Below, in pieces: positions 5,077 through 8,474 of a stretch of DNA of 8,474 nucleotides (the first letter of the stretch is position 1; each line of letters starts with the position of its first letter). A program made the position numbers and the translations under genes. The stretch is from JBEEJZ01 sp046046915 (GTDB lineage: Bacteria; Pseudomonadota; Gammaproteobacteria; Burkholderiales; Burkholderiaceae_C), in assembly GCA_046046915.1 (NCBI GenBank), contig JBJOIT010000078.1:1-8474 (forward strand), read 5' to 3'. The notes under the pieces were generated by a model. The model was not told the origin of the DNA and ran no database searches. It worked only from the letters and a program-made list of their open reading frames with translations.

Positions 5077-6768
5077 CTACCGGGGGGCTTGTAGGGCGGT
5101 TTCCACCGCCTGATTCAGGTCGGGCTGCAGATCGTCTGCGTCCAACGTGGACAACAGGCCGCTGCGTCTGGCGATGTCCTGCGGCTGGTGTGTCAGGCCT
5201 GAAATGAGCAGTCGAACCCCAGCTTTGCGGCAGGCGCGCAGCAAATCGCTGAGGGCATCCACGCCCGAGGAGTCCATGTAAATCACATTGGCGAAGTCCA
5301 GCACTAGGGCCTGTCGCGGGAGTTGATCTTCAATCTCCTCGAGGAGTTTGACCGCGCCAAAAAACAGTGCGCCATGCAGTCGATAGGCCCGCACTGCGTC
5401 TGTTGCGCCGGCCAGGGCAGGGATTTCACTGCCGCTGACCGCGACACTTCGGGACAGGCTGGAGATGCGGTAGATGAAGGTGATGCAGGCCGCCACCAAG
5501 CCCACTTCCACGGCCACGGTCAGATCGAAGACCACCGTCAAAAAGAACACCGCCAGCAGGGTGATGCGGTAGGGCATGCGGTACTGGCGCAGATGGGCAA
5601 ATTCGCGCCACTCGCCCATGTTCCAGGCCACAAACATCAAGATGGCCGCCAGCGTGGCCAGGGGCACATGGGTGGCGAGAGGAGCTGCGACCAGCATGAT
5701 CAGCAGCAGGGTCACGGCATGCACCATGCCGGACACCGGGCTGGTGGCGCCACTCTTGATGTTGGTCATGGTGCGGGCAATGGTGCCGGTGGCGGGCATA
5801 CCGCCAAAAAACGGTGTGACAACATTGGCCACGCCTTGTGCCATGAGTTCCTGGTTGGGGTCATGGCGGTCGCCGGTCAGGCCATCTGCCACCCGGGCGC
5901 AGAGCAAGGATTCAATGGCGCCCAGCATGGCCAGGGTGGAGGCTGGCACCAGCATGAAACGAGCCGATTCCCAGGAGAGTGCGGGCCAGGTGATGCCCGG
6001 CAAAGATGAAGGGATGCCGCCAAAACGACTTCCGATGGTGTCGACCTGCAGGTCCAGCAAGCGCACTGCCAGCGTGGTCACGATCAGAGCCACAACAGAG
6101 CCAGGCACGGCAGACAACTTGTTTGCCGGGCTCAGCCTGGCGCCCAGGCGAGAGCTCAGCCACTGCCATCCCACCACCAACGCCAACGCGACCATGGCCA
6201 GGGAGAGTGCTTCGGGCTTGAGGGTGTGCAGGTTGGCCTGCAGCGCAGAGAGCATGCCAAAAAAATTGGCCGGCATATTCGCAATCGTGAGGCCCAAAAA
6301 GTCCTTGACCTGCGACAGCGCGATCAGCACGGCAATGCCATTGGTGAAACCGATGACCACCGCCACCGGAATAAATCGGATCAACGTGCCCAGCTTGAAC
6401 AGGCCCATAAGGAATAGCATGACACCCGACAAGGCCGTGGCAATGATCAGGTTGGCTACACCATAGCGTTCCACAATGCCGTACACAATGACGATGAAGG
6501 CTCCCGCCGGCCCGCCAATTTGCACGCGGCTGCCGCCTAGCGCTGAGATGAGAAATCCCGCCAGTACCGCTGTGAAGATGCCCGCCTCGGGCTTGAGCCC
6601 GCTGGCCATTGCAAACGCCATGGCCAGAGGCAATGCCACCACACCCACAGTGGCACCGGCAATGGTGTCGCGTACCAAGCGATCCGTGCTGTAGCCTCGC
6701 AAGGCGTCCATCAGGGCTGGCCTGAACGTCGCCATGAGGCGGGGAGGTGGGGACGCTGGCCTGTCCAT
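5077..6768 (-). CDS. SulP-family anion transporter with C-terminal STAS domain
   Basis: This is an inner-membrane SulP (SLC26-like) carrier. Family members move sulfate, bicarbonate or C4-dicarboxylates, and the sequence alone does not say which. The 563 residues hold a polytopic membrane domain (about 34-435) with the expected half-helix regions QIGGPAGAFIVIV (83-95) and GGMPATGTIARTMTNI (322-337), plus a conserved E285 in GAIESLLCARVADG. A cytoplasmic STAS domain follows (about 450-560) with YMDSSGVDAL (497-506), the motif phosphorylated in anti-sigma-antagonist relatives. The length is normal for the family. The start is ambiguous: ATG at 6768 gives the full protein, and ATG at 6735 removes eleven Pro-rich residues; neither has a clear Shine-Dalgarno. 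The first start lies in one arm of an inverted repeat. metG ends 56 bases upstream and the DUF3460 gene starts 24 bases downstream. Sulfate uptake would fit the neighbouring methionine enzyme only loosely. Confidence 0.92.
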   Translation of the reverse strand: MDRPASPPPRLMATFRPALMDALRGYSTDRLVRDTIAGATVGVVALPLAMAFAMASGLKPEAGIFTAVLAGFLISALGGSRVQIGGPAGAFIVIVYGIVERYGVANLIIATALSGVMLFLMGLFKLGTLIRFIPVAVVIGFTNGIAVLIALSQVKDFLGLTIANMPANFFGMLSALQANLHTLKPEALSLAMVALALVVGWQWLSSRLGARLSPANKLSAVPGSVVALIVTTLAVRLLDLQVDTIGSRFGGIPSSLPGITWPALSWESARFMLVPASTLAMLGAIESLLCARVADGLTGDRHDPNQELMAQGVANVVTPFFGGMPATGTIARTMTNIKSGATSPVSGMVHAVTLLLIMLVAAPLATHVPLATLAAILMFVAWNMGEWREFAHLRQYRMPYRITLLAVFFLTVVFDLTVAVEVGLVAACITFIYRISSLSRSVAVSGSEIPALAGATDAVRAYRLHGALFFGAVKLLEEIEDQLPRQALVLDFANVIYMDSSGVDALSDLLRACRKAGVRLLISGLTHQPQDIARRSGLLSTLDADDLQPDLNQAVETALQAPR

Positions 6769-6819
6769 CAGTGCATGGTGCGTGTATCAGGCGCTCGCGA
6801 GATGGACAGGGAACAGGCC
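6758..6819 (-). repeat. Inverted repeat spanning the metG-SulP gap and the SulP start codon
   Basis: CCTGTCCATC at 6760-6769 is the exact reverse complement of GATGGACAGG at 6801-6810, a perfect 10-base stem with a 31-base loop. In minus-strand RNA the downstream arm contains the ATG at 6768. A second pairing is possible between GGCCTGT (6758-6764) and ACAGGCC (6813-6819). It uses some of the same downstream bases, so the two stems exclude one another. No T-run follows, so it is not a standard terminator. A role in hiding or exposing the start codon, or in stabilising the metG 3' end, is inference. Confidence 0.5.
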
Positions 6820-6824
6820 CATAC

Positions 6825-8474
6825 TCAATGTATGCGCATGCCCGGTGTTGCGCCCGCGACCGGGTTCAGCACATAGATCCCGGGTTGGGCTTTCTCGTCG
6901 GCATGGCTTGCCGCCAACACCATGCCCTCGGAGATGCCGAACTTCATCTTGCGCGGTGCCAGATTGGCCACCATCACCGTGTGTTTGCCGATCAGGTCGG
7001 AGGGCTGGTAGCTGCTGGCTATGCCGCTGAACACATTGCGTAGTTTGGGCTGGCCGGCGTCGTCACGCTCACCCACATCCAGCGTCAGGCGCAGGAGCTT
7101 GGTCGAGCCTTCAACTGGCTCGCAGTTCACGATGCAGGCAATGCGCAGGTCCACCTTGGCAAAGTCGTCAATGCCGATGGTGGGTGCCAGCGCTTCGCCA
7201 CCGGGGGCATTGGGATCCATTGCGGCAAGGGGCGGCGCTTTGGCTGCTTTGCTTGTCGGGTTGGCATTGGGCAAGGGGGCGGCAGCGGCAGCAATGACTT
7301 CAGGCACTTCGAACAGGGCATCGAGTTGCTCGGGTGCCACACGCTGCATCAGGTGCTGGTAGGGGGCAATGGCAGCCACAGGGGCTGTGGCGTCCCAGCG
7401 ATCCATGGAGGTGCCCACAAAGCCCTGTACGGCCTTGGCCAGCGAAGGCAGCACCGGGGCCAGGTAGCGGGTGAGCAAGGCAAATGCATTGATCAGCACC
7501 GAGCAGACCTCGTGCAGGGCCTGGTTGTTGGCTACGTCCTTGGCCAGGTCCCAGGGCTTGTTCTGGTCCACGTAGGCATTGACCTTGTCGGCCAACAGCA
7601 TGATTTCGCGGGTGGCCTTGCCGAATTCGCGTGTGTCATACATCTGGGCAATGCCCACGCTGGCGGCGCGGATGTCGCCCAGCAGCGCTGTGCCGGTGTC
7701 GCCAAAGTTCTGGGTCAGCTGGCCGTCAAAGCGTTTGGTCAGAAAGCCTGCGGCCCGGCTGGCGATGTTCACAAACTTGCCGATCAGGTCGCTGTTGACC
7801 CGGGCCATGAAGTCGTCGGCGTTGAAGTCGATGTCTTCGTTACGCGCTGACAGCTTGGCGGCCAGGTAATAGCGCAGCCACTCGGGATTCATGCCCAGCT
7901 TCAGGTACTTGAGCGGATCCAAACCCGTGCCCCGGCTCTTGCTCATCTTCTCGCCGTTGTTGACGGTCAGAAAGCCATGCACAAAGACGTTGTCGGGTGT
8001 CTTGCGACCACTGAAGTGCAGGGTGGCGGGCCAGAACAGGGTGTGAAAGGTGACGATGTCCTTGCCGATGAAGTGGTACTGCTCCAGTTCGGGGTTGGCC
8101 ATGTAAGCGTCATAGCTCTGGCCACGTTTGTCCAGAAGGTTCTTGAGCGAGGCCAGGTAGCCGATGGGAGCGTCCAGCCACACATAAAAATACTTGCCCG
8201 GCGCATCGGGAATTTCGATGCCAAAGTAAGGCGCATCACGGCTGATGTCCCAGTCGCCCAGACCTTCGCTCTGGGTGCCGTCGGGGTTGGTGCGCACCGT
8301 GAACCATTCCTTGATCTTGTTGGCCACCTCGGGCTGCAGCTTGCCGTCTTGCGTCCAGCGCTCCAGAAACGCCACGCAGCGCGGGTCAGACAACTTGAAG
8401 AAGAAATGCTCGGAGCTTTTGAGTTCGGGCTTGGCGCCTGACAGAGCAGAGAACGGGTTGATCAGGTCGGTGGG
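6825..8474 (-). CDS. metG: Methionyl-tRNA synthetase MetG, N-terminus outside window
   Basis: MetG attaches methionine to tRNA-Met for initiation and elongation in the cytoplasm. The visible 549 residues run from PTDLINPFSA at the window edge to the TGA at 6825. By comparison with E. coli MetG (about 677), some 160-170 N-terminal residues are missing, including the HIGH motif and most of the zinc region. Seen: SEHFFFKL, WDISRDAPYFG, KYFYVWLDAPIGY, HFIGKDI, and KMSKS at bases 7935-7949. The anticodon-binding helical domain follows, including VNIASRAAGF and REFGKATREIM. An Ala/Pro-rich linker (about visible residues 390-434) leads to the C-terminal tRNA-binding/dimerisation domain, with DDFAKVDLRIA, KLLRLTLD, VANLAPRKMKFGISEGM and the end GMRIH. 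This is the long dimeric class. It is the most upstream visible gene of the minus-strand run; the SulP gene starts 56 bases after it. Identity is firm. Confidence 0.97.
   Translation of the reverse strand, partial: PTDLINPFSALSGAKPELKSSEHFFFKLSDPRCVAFLERWTQDGKLQPEVANKIKEWFTVRTNPDGTQSEGLGDWDISRDAPYFGIEIPDAPGKYFYVWLDAPIGYLASLKNLLDKRGQSYDAYMANPELEQYHFIGKDIVTFHTLFWPATLHFSGRKTPDNVFVHGFLTVNNGEKMSKSRGTGLDPLKYLKLGMNPEWLRYYLAAKLSARNEDIDFNADDFMARVNSDLIGKFVNIASRAAGFLTKRFDGQLTQNFGDTGTALLGDIRAASVGIAQMYDTREFGKATREIMLLADKVNAYVDQNKPWDLAKDVANNQALHEVCSVLINAFALLTRYLAPVLPSLAKAVQGFVGTSMDRWDATAPVAAIAPYQHLMQRVAPEQLDALFEVPEVIAAAAAPLPNANPTSKAAKAPPLAAMDPNAPGGEALAPTIGIDDFAKVDLRIACIVNCEPVEGSTKLLRLTLDVGERDDAGQPKLRNVFSGIASSYQPSDLIGKHTVMVANLAPRKMKFGISEGMVLAASHADEKAQPGIYVLNPVAGATPGMRIH

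Noticed and set aside
5576..6466. A 296-codon open frame on the plus strand inside the SulP gene
   Set aside because: Its residue composition is that of a reverse-strand shadow of a membrane protein gene, with no recognisable domain and no ribosome binding site noticed.
8391..8393. TTG as a possible metG start
   Set aside because: The frame continues unbroken to the window edge with clear MetG sequence (PTDLINP, then SEHFFFKL), so this TTG is an internal Leu codon.
1..8474. Search for mobile elements, CRISPR arrays, tRNA or rRNA genes, attachment sites or a novel defence-like cassette
   Set aside because: Coding density is nearly complete with housekeeping genes, the gaps are at most 71 bases, and no direct-repeat array, transposase, integrase or RNA-gene signature was seen by eye on either strand.

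Overview
The window is ordinary, dense, GC-rich bacterial chromosome, with no sign of phage, plasmid, insertion sequence, CRISPR array or RNA gene. Protein sequences and gene neighbourhood point to a betaproteobacterium, most likely Burkholderiales and probably the family Comamonadaceae (Rhodoferax/Polaromonas-like). The main pointers are a DUF3460 small protein, a ScpA with the betaproteobacterial N-terminal extension, and the way scpA, panB and panC are packed together. The assignment is by recognition, not by a database search.

Layout: the 3' part of nadA (quinolinate synthase) lies on the plus strand at the left edge and is cut by the window start. Everything else is on the minus strand. 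In the direction of transcription the order is metG (5' end cut by the right edge), a SulP-family anion transporter with a STAS domain, a 68-residue DUF3460 protein, scpA, nadB, panB and panC. Gaps between the minus-strand genes run from a 4-base overlap (panB/panC) to 71 bases (nadB/panB). The co-directional run could therefore be one long transcript or a few overlapping ones. nadA and panC converge tail to tail across 39 bases without a recognisable intrinsic terminator. No stretch over 300 bases lacks a gene.

Function: NadB and NadA are the two consecutive enzymes that make quinolinate from L-aspartate for NAD. PanB and PanC are the ketopantoate and pantothenate steps of CoA synthesis. Both cofactor routes are thus interleaved here, with nadA facing the pan genes and nadB just upstream of them. 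ScpA is the kleisin of the SMC-ScpAB chromosome condensation complex, MetG charges tRNA-Met, and the SulP protein is an inner-membrane anion carrier of unknown substrate. All complete genes look intact, and the catalytic motifs checked are present.

I found no convincing new biological system. The points most worth a second look are: a perfect 10-base inverted repeat between metG and the SulP gene, one arm of which holds the putative SulP start codon, with a competing 7-base pairing; the uncharacterised DUF3460 protein next to scpA; the split nadA/nadB arrangement around panBC; and a small insertion and residue changes in a normally conserved part of PanC.
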